Assembly (NCBI GenBank): GCA_013002885.1
Contig: JABDLS010000156.1
Location: forward strand, 1 to 53,506
Direction: 5' to 3'
From: Gemmatimonadota bacterium
Lineage (GTDB): Bacteria; Gemmatimonadota; Gemmatimonadetes; Longimicrobiales; Gaopeijiaceae
DNA: 53,506 bases
Shown: in pieces, positions 33,761 to 43,132 of the stretch
Position numbering within the stretch: position 1 is the stretch's first letter
How the letters are laid out: every line of letters begins with the position of its first letter
Notes under the pieces: generated by a model
What the model was told of the DNA's origin: nothing
The model's database searches: none
The model's input: the letters and a program-made list of their open reading frames with translations, nothing else
Translations under genes and position numbers: made by a program

Positions 33761-34321
33761 ATGACCGCTCCGACCCGCATCCACGTGATGAGTGAATCCG
33801 AGGTGCGACTGGCCGTCGCCCGGATGGCTCGAGAGATCGTGGAGATGAACGGGGGCACCGACGGGCTCGTGCTGATGGGCATCCATCGCCGCGGGACTCA
33901 GATCGCCGCCCTCATCCGCCAGGAGATCGAAGAAGCCGAAGGCGTCGAACTCGACGCTGGCTCCCTCGACATCACCCTCTATCGGGACGACCTGGAAGTG
34001 GTGGGTCCCATCCCGATCATCGGGGGATCCGAGCTTCCAACGCACGGCGTCGACGACCGGTGCGTCGTCATCGTCGATGATGTCGCCTACACGGGACGGA
34101 CGGCCCGGGCTGCTCTCAATGAACTGAGCGATTGGGGACGGCCACGCCGGATCCTGCTCTGCGTGTTGGTGGACCGGGGTGGACGCGAGCTTCCCATTCA
34201 GCCCGACGTCACGGGCCGGGCCGTCCAGGTCCTGGACCGTCAACGCGTCGAGGTCCTGGTGCCCGAAGTGGACGGTCGGCTGGGAGTGGAGCTTCTGCAG
34301 GCGGACGGAGGTGAGTCGTGA
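33761..34321 (+). CDS. pyrR: Pyrimidine operon regulator / uracil phosphoribosyltransferase
   Basis: The 186-residue product has the PyrR phosphoribosyltransferase core: [21 protein letters not shown], the ITLYRDDL turn, the PRPP loop [18 protein letters not shown], and [19 protein letters not shown]. In other bacteria it binds pyr mRNA and senses UMP, and it has weak UPRTase activity. Two ATGs are possible (33740 and 33761); I take the second because PyrR proteins begin shortly before the helix [11 protein letters not shown]. It overlaps pyrB by four bases, preceded there by GGAGGTGA. Confidence 0.93.
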   Translation: MTAPTRIHVMSESEVRLAVARMAREIVEMNGGTDGLVLMGIHRRGTQIAALIRQEIEEAEGVELDAGSLDITLYRDDLEVVGPIPIIGGSELPTHGVDDRCVVIVDDVAYTGRTARAALNELSDWGRPRRILLCVLVDRGGRELPIQPDVTGRAVQVLDRQRVEVLVPEVDGRLGVELLQADGGES

Positions 34322-35289
34322 GCGAGGAGCGGCTCTCCCTCGGCAAGGATCTGGTCGGACTGGAGCATCTCTCCGCCGAGCAGCTTCAGATGATCCTGGA
34401 CACGGCAGAGCCCTTTAAGGAGATCTCGGAACGGAGGATCAAGAAGGTCCCGGTGCTTCGGGGCAAGACCATCGTCAACCTGTTCTTCGAGGCGTCGACC
34501 CGAACCCGGATCTCCTTCGAGTTCGCCGAGAAGCGTCTCAGCGCCGACACCGTCAACATCTCGTCGTCGGGGTCCTCGGTGGTGAAGGGCGAGACGCTGG
34601 TCGATACCGCCCGGAACCTCGAAGCCATGCGCATCGACATGGTGGTCATCCGGCATGGAGCATCGGGGGCGGCACGCTTCCTGGCCGAGAGGATCCCGTC
34701 CAACGTGATCAACGCGGGTGACGGGTGGCACGAGCACCCGACGCAGGGGCTGCTCGATCTCCTCACCATCCGGGATCACAGAGGCCCGTTGCAGGGACTC
34801 AAGGTCTGCATCGTCGGGGACATCCTCCACTCGCGGGTGGCGCGGTCCAACATCTACGGACTCAGGACGCTGGGAGCCGAGGTAGCAGTGTGCGGACCCA
34901 GAACCCTCATGCCGCCGTCTCCGGAAGAGATGGGGTGCACGGTCTTCACCCATGTGGAGGAGGCCATCGAGTGGGCGGACGTGCTCAACGTCCTCAGACT
35001 CCAGCTGGAGCGGATGGAGGGCGGGTACGTCCCCAGTCTCAGGGAGTACAACCGGATCTGGGGCGTCTCGAGTCGCCGTCTGGAGGCGGCGCCCCGGGAC
35101 ATCCTGGTCCTTCATCCCGGCCCCATGAACCGTGGCGTGGAGATCGACTCGGACGTCGCCGACGGCGACCACTCCGTCATCCTCAACCAGGTCACGAACG
35201 GGGTCGCCGTGCGGATGGCCGTCCTGTACCTCCTTGCCGGGGGACAGCCCGAGAAGGCCGAGGCCGCCAAGCAGGGAGCAGAGTCATGA
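34318..35289 (+). CDS. pyrB: Aspartate carbamoyltransferase catalytic chain
   Basis: The 323-residue product joins carbamoyl phosphate and aspartate in the second step of pyrimidine synthesis. It carries the carbamoyl phosphate site [19 protein letters not shown], the loop [15 protein letters not shown] with its active-site Lys, [33 protein letters not shown] and [17 protein letters not shown]. No pyrI lies next to it. The GTG start has GGAGGTGA just upstream inside pyrR and overlaps its stop (GTGA). A four-base overlap also joins it to pyrC. Confidence 0.96.
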   Translation: MSEERLSLGKDLVGLEHLSAEQLQMILDTAEPFKEISERRIKKVPVLRGKTIVNLFFEASTRTRISFEFAEKRLSADTVNISSSGSSVVKGETLVDTARNLEAMRIDMVVIRHGASGAARFLAERIPSNVINAGDGWHEHPTQGLLDLLTIRDHRGPLQGLKVCIVGDILHSRVARSNIYGLRTLGAEVAVCGPRTLMPPSPEEMGCTVFTHVEEAIEWADVLNVLRLQLERMEGGYVPSLREYNRIWGVSSRRLEAAPRDILVLHPGPMNRGVEIDSDVADGDHSVILNQVTNGVAVRMAVLYLLAGGQPEKAEAAKQGAES

Positions 35290-36569
35290 CCGCGAAGACG
35301 TTGCTGAAAGGGGGGCGTGTCGTCGACCCGAGCCAAGCTGTGGACGATTCGTTGGACGTCCTGTTGGTGGACGGGGCCGTCGCAAAGGTGGGATCCGACG
35401 TCGTCGCCGGTGAGGACACGGAGGTCGTCGACTGTTCGGGGCTTGTCGTCGCACCGGGGCTCATCGACGTCCACGTGCATCTGCGGGAACCCGGCGAGGA
35501 GCACAAGGAGACCATCGCAACCGGTGCCGCGTCAGCCGCCGCCGGGGGATTCACGGCGGTGTGCGCGATGCCCAACACCGACCCCCCCATCGACGACCCC
35601 GCGGCCGTGGGCTTCGTCGTGGCGGCGGGACGCGCGGCTGGCCTTTCGCGTGTCTACCCCGTGGGGTGCATCTCGGTGGGCCGTGAGGGTCGACGCCTGA
35701 CGCTTGTGGGGGAGATGGTCGACGCCGGGGCCGTGGCCATTACCGACGACGGCAGTCCCGTCATGAACTCGGGTCTGATGCGCCTCGCCCTGGAGTACGC
35801 TCAGGCCTTCGACGTTCCTGTCGCGGATCACCCGGAAGACGTGGGGCTCTCGGCCAAAGGCCACATGAATGAGGGGATCGTCTCGGCCCGTCTGGGCCTG
35901 GCAGGCAAGCCCAACGCCAGCGAAGACATCCACATCGTCCGGGACCTTCTTCTGGCAGAACTGACCGGCGGACACATCCACTTGCAGCACGTCTCTACGC
36001 GCTTCGGTGTCGAGTCCATCCGCCAGGCCAAGGCTCGGGGTGTTCGGGTCACGGCCGAGGCGTCACCCCACCATCTGGTGCTCACGCACGAGGCGGTGGA
36101 TGGCTACCGAACCGAAGCCAAGATGAACCCGCCGCTCCGGACTCAGGCAGACGTCGACGCCGTGCGACAGGGTGTCGCCGACGGCACCCTCGATACCATC
36201 GCCACCGACCATGCACCGCACCACTACGACGAGAAGGAAGCGGCGTTCGCAGACGCGCCGAACGGCATCGTCGGTCTGGAGACCGCTCTCGGGGTCGTGT
36301 TGACCCGCGTCGTCGGCGAGGGCGTCATCGACCTGCCCACCATGGTCGAGCGGATGAGCTGTCAGCCGGCGCGGGCCTTCAACCTTCCTGGCGGCACGCT
36401 GACCGAAGGGGCCGTGGCTGACATCACCGTATTCGACCCTGACGAGAAGTGGACGGTAGACGCGGCGGCCTTCGCATCGAAGAGCCGCAACACCCCCTTC
36501 GACGGGTGGGAGCTCCGGGGGCGTCCGCGCCGGACCATCGTAGGTGGGCGGACCGTGTGGTCGGCTTGA
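35286..36569 (+). CDS. pyrC: Dihydroorotase, class I
   Basis: The 427-residue product closes carbamoyl aspartate to dihydroorotate. The metal-binding motif [10 protein letters not shown] is at residues 61-70, followed by [32 protein letters not shown] (the Asp metal ligand typical of class I) and [14 protein letters not shown]. The last strand, [14 protein letters not shown], is typical of the amidohydrolase tail. Complete active residues argue for a true enzyme and not the inactive PyrC' seen with some aspartate transcarbamoylases. It ends the operon before a strong terminator. Confidence 0.95.
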   Translation: MTAKTLLKGGRVVDPSQAVDDSLDVLLVDGAVAKVGSDVVAGEDTEVVDCSGLVVAPGLIDVHVHLREPGEEHKETIATGAASAAAGGFTAVCAMPNTDPPIDDPAAVGFVVAAGRAAGLSRVYPVGCISVGREGRRLTLVGEMVDAGAVAITDDGSPVMNSGLMRLALEYAQAFDVPVADHPEDVGLSAKGHMNEGIVSARLGLAGKPNASEDIHIVRDLLLAELTGGHIHLQHVSTRFGVESIRQAKARGVRVTAEASPHHLVLTHEAVDGYRTEAKMNPPLRTQADVDAVRQGVADGTLDTIATDHAPHHYDEKEAAFADAPNGIVGLETALGVVLTRVVGEGVIDLPTMVERMSCQPARAFNLPGGTLTEGAVADITVFDPDEKWTVDAAAFASKSRNTPFDGWELRGRPRRTIVGGRTVWSA

Positions 36570-36592
36570 GCGGGGTGGTGGCGGGCACGCAA

Positions 36593-36626
36593 AAAGACCC
36601 GGGGCCGTGGAGGCTCCCGGGTCTTT
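36593..36626. terminator. Bidirectional terminator between pyrC and rpsT
   Basis: AAAGACCCGGG (36593-36603) and CCCGGGTCTTT (36616-36626) form an 11-bp perfect stem around a 12-base loop. A-rich and T-rich flanks on both sides let it end pyrC on the plus strand and rpsT on the minus strand. Confidence 0.85.
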
Positions 36627-36664
36627 CTTCCTCGAGGGCGCCTGGTGTCAGGCGCCGGAGGAGT

Positions 36665-36919
36665 TCAGCTGAGGCCGTTGACGTGCCGGGTCAGGCGGCT
36701 CTTGAGGTGGCCCACCCGGTTGGGGTGGATAAGCCGACGGGTGGCGGCCCGATCGAGGAGGGCGACGGCCTCCTCGAGGCGAGCGCGGCCGTCATCGGCG
36801 TTGCCGGCGGTTTCGACTCTCTTCACGGCCGTACGGATTTTGGAGCGCTCCGCCCGGTTCTTGAATCGGGCGGCCCTGCTGAGCTCCATCCGCTTTTTGG
36901 CACTCTTGATATTCGGCAT
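36665..36919 (-). CDS. rpsT: 30S ribosomal protein S20
   Basis: The 84-residue product starts PNIKSAKKRMELSRAARFKNR, the S20 hallmark, and continues as three basic helices ending RHVNGLS. It binds 16S rRNA during small-subunit assembly. The ATG is set by this N-terminus; the open frame runs 13 codons further upstream. It is monocistronic, with its own terminator downstream. Confidence 0.95.
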   Translation of the reverse strand: MPNIKSAKKRMELSRAARFKNRAERSKIRTAVKRVETAGNADDGRARLEEAVALLDRAATRRLIHPNRVGHLKSRLTRHVNGLS

Positions 36920-37029
36920 GCTGCTCTCTAGAGCGGTTTCCACAAAATTGACGAGCACAGAAAGCTAGATGAGACCGTGGTTCGGATCAACGGGTACGGG
37001 CGCGGAAATGGGTGAGGTAGCTTGATCAC

Positions 37030-37683
37030 ATGAATGTCGTTCTCATCGTTGCCGTCCTGATCTTCTCCATCGTCGTCCACGAGGTCGCCCATGCGTGGCA
37101 GGCCCGGAGGGAGGGGGACGACACCGCCGACAGGCTCGGTCGCATCACGCTGAACCCCCTCCCGCACCTGGACCCCGTGGGTTCGTTCATCGTGCCGGCG
37201 GTGCTCTACTTCTCGGGTTCCGGCTTCCTCTTCGGGTGGGCTCGACCGGTACCGGTGAACAAGGCGAACTACCGTGAGCCGGTTGCTGGAGACATCCGCG
37301 TCTCGCTGGCGGGAATCGTCTCCAACCTGATCCTGGCGGTCATCTGCACGTTGTTCATGGCGGTCCTCGTGAAGGCGGACGCCGTCGTCGGACCCCTCGG
37401 GAGCGTTGGCGACACGGTGTACGATGCCCTCAACTACGGCATCCTCATCAACCTCATCCTGGCATTCTTCAACCTCCTGCCGATTCCTCCCCTCGACGGG
37501 TCCCACGTCATGGCTCACCTGCTCCCGGCCAACCTCCGCCGGCCGTACGAGCGGGTCAGCGAATGGGGGATCCTCGTCCTCATCGGGATCATGTATCTGG
37601 TACCCGGGGCTTTCTCCGTCGTCCTCTGGCCGGTCTACGAGCTTCGCGGCCTCGCAGACTGGTTCGTGCGCCTGTGGATCTGA
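37030..37683 (+). CDS. Site-2 protease family (M50) membrane metalloprotease
   Basis: The 217-residue product has the zinc motif VVHEVAHAW (HExxH) in its first membrane helix and the second metal-site block FFNLLPIPPLDGSHVM. Four to six membrane segments and no PDZ domain place it with short, YwhC-type S2P proteins, which cleave within membranes; its substrate is unknown. It lies upstream of scpA, whose GTG start falls within its last ten bases, an arrangement common in many bacteria. Confidence 0.92.
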   Translation: MNVVLIVAVLIFSIVVHEVAHAWQARREGDDTADRLGRITLNPLPHLDPVGSFIVPAVLYFSGSGFLFGWARPVPVNKANYREPVAGDIRVSLAGIVSNLILAVICTLFMAVLVKADAVVGPLGSVGDTVYDALNYGILINLILAFFNLLPIPPLDGSHVMAHLLPANLRRPYERVSEWGILVLIGIMYLVPGAFSVVLWPVYELRGLADWFVRLWI

Positions 37684-38480
37684 CGGTCAGCGAGCGGATC
37701 GCGGCAGGACGCGACGACTTCCTCCTCGTCGAGATCGAGCGGTTCCAGGGCCCCCTCGACCTGCTCCTGCACCTCATCCGGACGCAGGACATCGAGATCT
37801 TCGACATTCCCATCGCGACGATCACCGAACAGTTCCTCCAGGCCATCCGAGGCCTGGAAGCCACCGATCTCGATGGCGCCGGTGAGTTCCTGGAGATGGC
37901 CGCCACCCTCATCCACATCAAGTCGCAGATGCTCCTGCCGCGGCCAGGGCAGGACGAGGACGAGGATCCCCGCGCCGAACTCGTCCGCCGCCTCCTGGAA
38001 TACGAGCAGATCCGGGAGATCTCGCAGCGGTTGCGGTCGGCCGAGGCCGACCGAAGCCGCCGCTTCGGGAAGGGCTACGTTCCGCCGCGCCCGAAGAAGC
38101 TCCTCGAAGATGCACCGCTGGAAACCACGTGGGACGAGGTCTTCGAAGCGGCGATGCAGGTCGAGATGCCCATCCCGCGGGATCGCACCCATCGTGTGAC
38201 GACGCGCACGGTCACCATGGAGGAGAAGGCAGTCCTCATCCTGGACCACCTCAAGCAGAGCTCGCGAGTGGAGTTCAACCGGCTCCTGCACGGCTTCAAG
38301 GAGCGCTCTCACGGGGTGATGACCTTCCTCGCCGGACTCGAGCTCACGCGACGACGGATGCTTTTCCTTCGCCAGACCCGGCCCTTCGCCGACCTCTGGA
38401 TCTATCGTCGGGAGGACGATGGCGACGAGGGTGACGAGAACGACACCGACACCAGCGACGACGAAGGAGTCGACGCGTGA
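37674..38480 (+). CDS. scpA: Segregation and condensation protein A
   Basis: The 268-residue product is the kleisin that closes the SMC ring in chromosome condensation. The N-terminal SMC-binding part reads VEIERFQGPLDLLLHLIRTQDIEIFDIPIATITEQFL, then FLEMAATLIHIKSQMLLP, the usual central signature. The C-terminal winged-helix part holds VLILDHLKQSSRVEFNRLLHG and a final Asp/Glu-rich tail. The GTG is the only start in a sensible place; longer readings enter the protease gene. It overlaps scpB by four bases (GTGA). Confidence 0.93.
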   Translation: MDLTVSERIAAGRDDFLLVEIERFQGPLDLLLHLIRTQDIEIFDIPIATITEQFLQAIRGLEATDLDGAGEFLEMAATLIHIKSQMLLPRPGQDEDEDPRAELVRRLLEYEQIREISQRLRSAEADRSRRFGKGYVPPRPKKLLEDAPLETTWDEVFEAAMQVEMPIPRDRTHRVTTRTVTMEEKAVLILDHLKQSSRVEFNRLLHGFKERSHGVMTFLAGLELTRRRMLFLRQTRPFADLWIYRREDDGDEGDENDTDTSDDEGVDA

Positions 38481-39172
38481 ACACGCATCAGATCGTTGAA
38501 GCCGTCCTCTTCGCCTCTGACGCCCCTCTGACGGCGGACGAGATCGCCAGGGCGGACGAGATGCTCGACGAGGACGAAATCGAGGACGCCCTCCAGTTCC
38601 TTCGGGCCGAGTACGACGATGCCGGACGGGCCTTCCAGCTCGTGGAGGTGGCAGAGGGATACCAGGTCCTCACCCGACCCGAGTTCGCACCCTATCTCGA
38701 ACGTTTCGACAACGTTCCGCGACCGTCTCGTCTCTCGGGCCCGGCCCTCGAGACTCTGGCCATCATCGCGTATCGGCAGCCCATCGGTCGTGTCGAGATC
38801 GAGTACATCCGGGGCGTAGGCTCGTCGGGGGTCATCCGAACGCTCCAGGACCGTCGGCTCATCGACGTCGTGGGGCGTGGGGAAGGACTCGGACGGCCGC
38901 TGCTGTACGGAACCACCAGCCACTTCCTGGCGCATTTCGGCTTCAAGTCCATGGAGGACCTGCCCCGTCCGGATGAGCTGCCGATCGTGCTTCGCGAGCG
39001 CATCCCGCTGGAGGCCGAAAGTACGGACGATTCGGCTTCGGGGGGTGAGGACGAAGGCGACGAAGGAGCCGCGCCCATCGCCGAGCTTCCTGACGGGTGG
39101 AGCGCGGAGGACGCTGGGGACGAGAGCGCAGGAGATGACGCCGAGGAAACCGGCCCGGTCGCTCAGGACTGA
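38477..39172 (+). CDS. scpB: Segregation and condensation protein B
   Basis: The 231-residue product forms a dimer of tandem winged helices that binds ScpA. It begins THQIVEAVLFASDAPLTADEIA and contains RPSRLSGPALETLAIIAYRQPIGRVEIEYIRGV, a hallmark of ScpB. The last 45 residues are an acidic, disordered-looking tail (Glu, Asp, Ala) beyond the usual end, which may tune contacts. The GTG start overlaps the scpA stop. Confidence 0.94.
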   Translation: MNTHQIVEAVLFASDAPLTADEIARADEMLDEDEIEDALQFLRAEYDDAGRAFQLVEVAEGYQVLTRPEFAPYLERFDNVPRPSRLSGPALETLAIIAYRQPIGRVEIEYIRGVGSSGVIRTLQDRRLIDVVGRGEGLGRPLLYGTTSHFLAHFGFKSMEDLPRPDELPIVLRERIPLEAESTDDSASGGEDEGDEGAAPIAELPDGWSAEDAGDESAGDDAEETGPVAQD

Positions 39173-39180
39173 CGCCGGAG

Positions 39181-39912
39181 ATGCCCGACGAGTCTGTCCG
39201 TATCCAGAAGTACCTGTCTCAGGCCGGTCGGGCATCTCGCCGGGAGGCGGAGCGACTCATGGAAGCCGGGAGGGTCACTGTGAACGGGGAGGTCGTCACC
39301 GAGTTGGGCAGCCGCGTCGTACCCGACCGTGACGAAGTCGCTGTGGACGGTGAGTCGGTGCGGGTCGCCGCGGAGCGTTGGATCATGCTCCACAAGCCGT
39401 CAGGCGTCCTCACCACCCGTTCGGACCCTCACGGAGGGCGGACCGTCTACGACCTCCTGCCCGAGGCGCTTCACGGGCTCACGTACGTCGGTCGGCTGGA
39501 TCTGGACGCCGAAGGCCTCCTCCTCTTCACCAACGACGGCGACACCGCGCACGGGATTCAGCATCCCAGCCGGGAGGTCGAGCGGGAGTACTGGCTGGAG
39601 GTGGCGGGCACCTTTTCGAAGAGCGCCGGTCGGGCGTTGACCTCGGGGGTCGAGCTCGACGACGGGGTCGCGGAGGCGAAGCGGGTGTTCGGTGTCGATC
39701 CCGGACCGGTGACGTCGACGCTGTCCCTCGTCATCACGGAAGGGCGCAAGCGGGAGGTTCGGCGGATGCTGTCCGAGGTTGGCCACGCCGTCATGCGACT
39801 CAGGCGCCAACGCTACGGCCCGGTGAAGTTAGGCGACCTGGAGAGGGGGGCCTGGCGTGACCTCACAGAGGGGGAGGTCGACGCTTTGCGGCGGGCTGGC
39901 ACCCAGCCCTAG
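39181..39912 (+). CDS. rluB: RsuA/RluB-family pseudouridine synthase
   Basis: The 243-residue product modifies uridine in rRNA. An S4 RNA-binding domain comes first (RIQKYLSQAGRASRREAERLMEAGRVTVNG), then the synthase with the catalytic Asp in YVGRLDLDAEGLLLFTNDGD and the closing ITEGRKREVRRMLSEVGHAV. Its place after scpB is a common bacterial order, favouring the RluB (23S) or RsuA group. Its stop codon overlaps that of trkH in the sequence CTAG. Confidence 0.9.
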   Translation: MPDESVRIQKYLSQAGRASRREAERLMEAGRVTVNGEVVTELGSRVVPDRDEVAVDGESVRVAAERWIMLHKPSGVLTTRSDPHGGRTVYDLLPEALHGLTYVGRLDLDAEGLLLFTNDGDTAHGIQHPSREVEREYWLEVAGTFSKSAGRALTSGVELDDGVAEAKRVFGVDPGPVTSTLSLVITEGRKREVRRMLSEVGHAVMRLRRQRYGPVKLGDLERGAWRDLTEGEVDALRRAGTQP

Positions 39913-41363
39913 TGGTACGCGCTCCTGTCCCGCCACATCTCGGGATGGAATAGAAGTACGACGGTGTAGATCTCGAGGCGCCCCACGAGCATGAGAAAGG
40001 TCAGGACGCCCAACCCCGGGCTCGACATCCATCCGTAGTTGTCGGTGGGGCCCAGGTCGGCGAAGGATGGCCCCACGTTACCCACCGAAGCGATGCTCCC
40101 TCCGATGGCCGTGAGGGGCTCGATCCCCGTGAGGGCCAGCGCCAGGGCACCGGCGAGGCAGAGCAGCAGGTACAACATGACGAAGCCGACGACCCTGGCG
40201 CCCACTTCGTCTTTGACCGGTTTGGCCCCGATCCGCGTGACGAAGACTGCTCGCGGGTGCAGGTGCTTCCGCAACTCGTTTCGGGTCTGCTTGAGGAGGA
40301 GCATGACCCGGAGCGCCTTGATGCCGCCGCTCGTGCTGCCGGCCATGCCGCCGACGAAGAAGAGGGCGAAAAGGACCATTCGCGCTCCGGGGACCCAGAG
40401 TTCGTAGTCGGCGCTCACATAGCCGGTCGTGGTCGTAATGGCGAGAACCTGGAAGAGCCCGTCTCGGATGGCGGACTCCACGTCCCCATGCGTGCCCGCC
40501 CAGAGGTTCAGGGCGATGATCACCGCCGCCGCGCCCAGGAGCACAAGGGTGAAGAAGCGCCATTCCTGGTCCTTGAAGTACTGGAAGCGGCCGGTGGCGG
40601 CCCGGAAGTGGAGGGCGTAGTTCACGCCGGCGAGGTACATGAAGACGATGGTCACCCACTGGATGAAGGGTGACATTGCCGCCATCGAAGCGTTCTTCGT
40701 GCTGAAACCTCCGGTCGCCAGGGTGGAAAAACTGTGGTTGACGGCGTCGAAGGGACCCATGCCGCCGATGAGGTAGAGCCCGGCGAGAACTGCGGTCAGG
40801 CCGAAGTAGACGAACCAGAGGAGCTTGGCCGTCTGGGCAATCCGCGGGCGCAGGCGCTCCGGAGTCGGGCCGGGCACCTCGGCTCGGAAGAGCTGCATGC
40901 CGCCGACGCCGAGATAGGGGAGGACGGCGATGACGAGCACGATGATGCCCATACCGCCGATCCAATGGGTCATGGACCGCCAGAGGAGGATGCCGTGAGG
41001 CAGGCCTTCGATGTCGCCGAAAACGGTGGCTCCCGTGGTGGTGAACCCCGACATCGCTTCGAAGAAGGCCGCCATGGGCGACGCGAGTACCCCGGTGAAG
41101 AGGAAGGGGAGACTCCCGAAGATCGCGGTGGCTGCCCAGGCGAAGGTGACGATGGCGTATCCTTCACGGGCGGTGACGTCTTCCTCGAATCGTGTGCGGG
41201 CGTACACCGCGCCACCTGCGGTGAAGGTCACCAGGGCAGCGAGGAAGAACCCCAACGCGTCGCCGTCGCCATACCCGAGGGCCACGACGCCCGTCAGCGC
41301 CATGGAAAGGGCGAGGAACACCTGCAGGAGTCCGACGACGTTGAGGACCTTCCAGAGCGACAT
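39909..41363 (-). CDS. trkH: Trk-type potassium uptake channel subunit
   Basis: The 484-residue product has the four-repeat membrane-pore-membrane layout of TrkH. Filter loops appear as AMSGFTTTGATVF, NHSFSTLATGGFST, ITTTTGYVSADY and ASVGNVGPSFADL, each with the selectivity Gly. It forms the K+ path in the inner membrane, gated by TrkA rings. It is followed upstream (higher coordinates) by trkA on the same strand, 66 bases away. The length is normal. Confidence 0.95.
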   Translation of the reverse strand: MSLWKVLNVVGLLQVFLALSMALTGVVALGYGDGDALGFFLAALVTFTAGGAVYARTRFEEDVTAREGYAIVTFAWAATAIFGSLPFLFTGVLASPMAAFFEAMSGFTTTGATVFGDIEGLPHGILLWRSMTHWIGGMGIIVLVIAVLPYLGVGGMQLFRAEVPGPTPERLRPRIAQTAKLLWFVYFGLTAVLAGLYLIGGMGPFDAVNHSFSTLATGGFSTKNASMAAMSPFIQWVTIVFMYLAGVNYALHFRAATGRFQYFKDQEWRFFTLVLLGAAAVIIALNLWAGTHGDVESAIRDGLFQVLAITTTTGYVSADYELWVPGARMVLFALFFVGGMAGSTSGGIKALRVMLLLKQTRNELRKHLHPRAVFVTRIGAKPVKDEVGARVVGFVMLYLLLCLAGALALALTGIEPLTAIGGSIASVGNVGPSFADLGPTDNYGWMSSPGLGVLTFLMLVGRLEIYTVVLLFHPEMWRDRSAYH

Positions 41364-41429
41364 CAGACGACCTGCGCCATCAGCCGACCCTGATCGTCGT
41401 CAGTGGTCCCCCCGCGAGCGCCAGTGCCA

Positions 41430-42779
41430 TCAGGCGAACAGCGCTTCGATCTGGGGGATGGCGTCCGGCATGGCAAAGACGATGACATCGTCGCCGGGTA
41501 GGAGCACGTCCTCGCCCCTCGGAAGAATGATGTCGTCACCCCTGATGATCGTCCCGATAACACCCTGCTTGGGAAAGCCGACCTCCCTGAGGGCGGTCCC
41601 CGCGATCCGCGACCCCCGCTGCACTTCGAATTCGATTGCTTCCGCTTCGATTCCCGAGAGCGAGGCGACGGTCATGACGCGGCCTCTCCGCACCCGTCGC
41701 AGGATCGCGTTCACCGCCGAGATGCGGGGTGAGATGCTGGCGTCCACTCCCACCGCGGGGACGAGCTTGAGGTATTCGAACTTGTGGACGAGGGCGAGGA
41801 CCTTCCGAGCTCCTGCCTCCTTGGCCAGCAGGCTCGAGAGGAGGTTGGTCTCGTCGTTGCCGGTGGCTGCGACGAAGCCGTCGCTTCCGCTCACGCCCTC
41901 CATTTCGAGGAGTTCCAGATCCGTGGCATCGGCGTGGAGGACCAGGGACCTGGGCAGAGCCTCCGCCAGTTCGACACACCGTCGCTTGTCCCGGTCCAGA
42001 ATCGTGCACTGGACTCCGTTTTGCTCGAGGATCTCTGCCAGGTACTGCCCCTCGGGGCTGCCACCGGCGATCATGACCCGTTTGAGGTCGAACTTGTCGT
42101 AGCCCGCCAGGGGGGGCACGTCCTCCAATTCCGTGTGGGGCGCGAGAAGGTAGATCTTGTCACCGGCCTCGATCGTGGAATCCGCTTTGGGGATGACCGT
42201 CTCACCGTCCCTCACGATGGCGGCTGTCACGTAGTGGTAGCCGCCAGGGGAAAAGGTGGCCCTCAGTTCGCGGATGGTCCGGCCGGCGACCGGCGCGCCC
42301 TCGCGGACGGTGAGGCCGATGAGTTGTACCCGACCTCCGGCGAAGTCCGATACCTCGGTGAAGGCGGCGTTCTGCAGGAGCTGGAACGTATCCCGGGCAC
42401 ACTCGCGCTCGGGATTCACCATCAGGTCGATACCCATCTGCTCCCGGGACAGCACCGAGTCCGTCTGGTAGTAGTCGGGATTCGAGATCCGGGCGACGGT
42501 GTACTCCACCCCCATCCGTTTGGCGGCGAGGCAGGCGATGAGATTCACCTCGTCGCGGCTCGTGACGGCCAGGAGCATACTGGCCTTCTTGACGTTGGCC
42601 CGCTCGAGGACCGAGAGGGCCGCTCCGTTGCCTACGACGGTCTGGATGTCGAGGAGCTGTGCCGCGTGCTCCGCTTGATCGGGGTCCGACTCGATGAGAA
42701 CCACGTCCTGGTGCTCTTCGGAGAGCCGCTGAGCCAGGTGGAACCCGACTTCTCCGGCGCCCACCACGAGGACCCTCAT
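41430..42779 (-). CDS. trkA: Trk potassium transporter NAD-binding regulatory subunit
   Basis: The 449-residue product has two RCK units. The first begins RVLVVGAGEVGFHLAQRL (GxGxxG) with acidic LIESDPDQAE, and its C-lobe ends in KIYLLAPHTEL. The second begins RVMIAGGSPEGQYLAEIL and continues VAATGNDETNLLSSLLAKE, ending with an RCK-C lobe (GDDVIVFAMPDAIPQIEALF). It binds NAD(H)/ATP and gates TrkH from the cytosol. It is the first gene of the trkA-trkH unit. Confidence 0.95.
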   Translation of the reverse strand: MRVLVVGAGEVGFHLAQRLSEEHQDVVLIESDPDQAEHAAQLLDIQTVVGNGAALSVLERANVKKASMLLAVTSRDEVNLIACLAAKRMGVEYTVARISNPDYYQTDSVLSREQMGIDLMVNPERECARDTFQLLQNAAFTEVSDFAGGRVQLIGLTVREGAPVAGRTIRELRATFSPGGYHYVTAAIVRDGETVIPKADSTIEAGDKIYLLAPHTELEDVPPLAGYDKFDLKRVMIAGGSPEGQYLAEILEQNGVQCTILDRDKRRCVELAEALPRSLVLHADATDLELLEMEGVSGSDGFVAATGNDETNLLSSLLAKEAGARKVLALVHKFEYLKLVPAVGVDASISPRISAVNAILRRVRRGRVMTVASLSGIEAEAIEFEVQRGSRIAGTALREVGFPKQGVIGTIIRGDDIILPRGEDVLLPGDDVIVFAMPDAIPQIEALFA

Positions 42780-42893
42780 GACCGATTCCGGCCTGAATCG
42801 GGTGCAATGATCACGCTGTGCCGAACCTTTGTCGGAGGACGCCGACCCGCACGGCCGGCGCCGTGATCAAAAATAGCGCTTGTGCGCCGTGAT

Positions 42894-42971
42894 GAGTACG
42901 CGCGAGAGAAGGCAGTACGCGCTGGAGAAGGCGAGTACGCCGTAGAGAAAGCGAGTGTGCGCGAGAGAAGC
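42894..42971. repeat. Four degenerate 20-bp tandem repeats
   Basis: Between trkA and the tRNA gene, four units of 19-20 bases follow head to tail, with a consensus near GAGTACGCGCGAGAGAAGGC (starts at 42894, 42914, 42933 and 42953). Just before them GCGCCGTGAT occurs twice (42858-42867 and 42884-42893). They end 14 bases before the tRNA promoter. No open frame explains them. Confidence 0.7.
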
Positions 42972-42984
42972 GGACCGCTGGCCG

Positions 42985-43013
42985 CTGACGGTCGAGGCGA
43001 GGCGGGCTATCTT
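42985..43013 (+). promoter_or_regulatory. Promoter of the tRNA gene
   Basis: CTGACG (42985-42990) and TATCTT (43008-43013) lie 17 bases apart. The -10 ends nine bases before the mature tRNA 5' end, which gives a very short 5' leader. Confidence 0.5.
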
Positions 43014-43022
43014 CTTCCCTTC

Positions 43023-43096
43023 GGGCCCGTAGCTCAGTTGGTTAGAGCAGCCGACTCATAATCGGTAGGTCCCAGGTTCAAGTCCTGGCGGGCCCA
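43023..43096 (+). tRNA. tRNA with CAU anticodon, probably tRNA-Ile2
   Basis: The 74-base cloverleaf is complete. The acceptor stem GGGCCCG pairs with CGGGCCC and the discriminator is A. The anticodon arm GCCGA-CTCATAA-TCGGT carries CAU, the variable loop is AGGTC, and the T arm is CCAGG-TTCAAGT-CCTGG. The anticodon arm and TTCAAGTCC resemble E. coli ileX more than elongator tRNA-Met, so the C34 is probably modified to lysidine by TilS for AUA decoding. The CCA end is not encoded. Elongator Met remains possible. Confidence 0.9.
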
Positions 43097-43132
43097 CTCG
43101 GAAGTGTTCGGTCGATGGTCTCGGCGAACCTC

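Noticed and set aside
42894-42971. CRISPR array
   Set aside because: The units are directly adjacent with no spacers, differ from one another, and no cas genes are present.
43023-43096. Integrative element attached at the tRNA 3' end
   Set aside because: No integrase, no repeat of the tRNA 3' end and no change in gene content next to it were seen.
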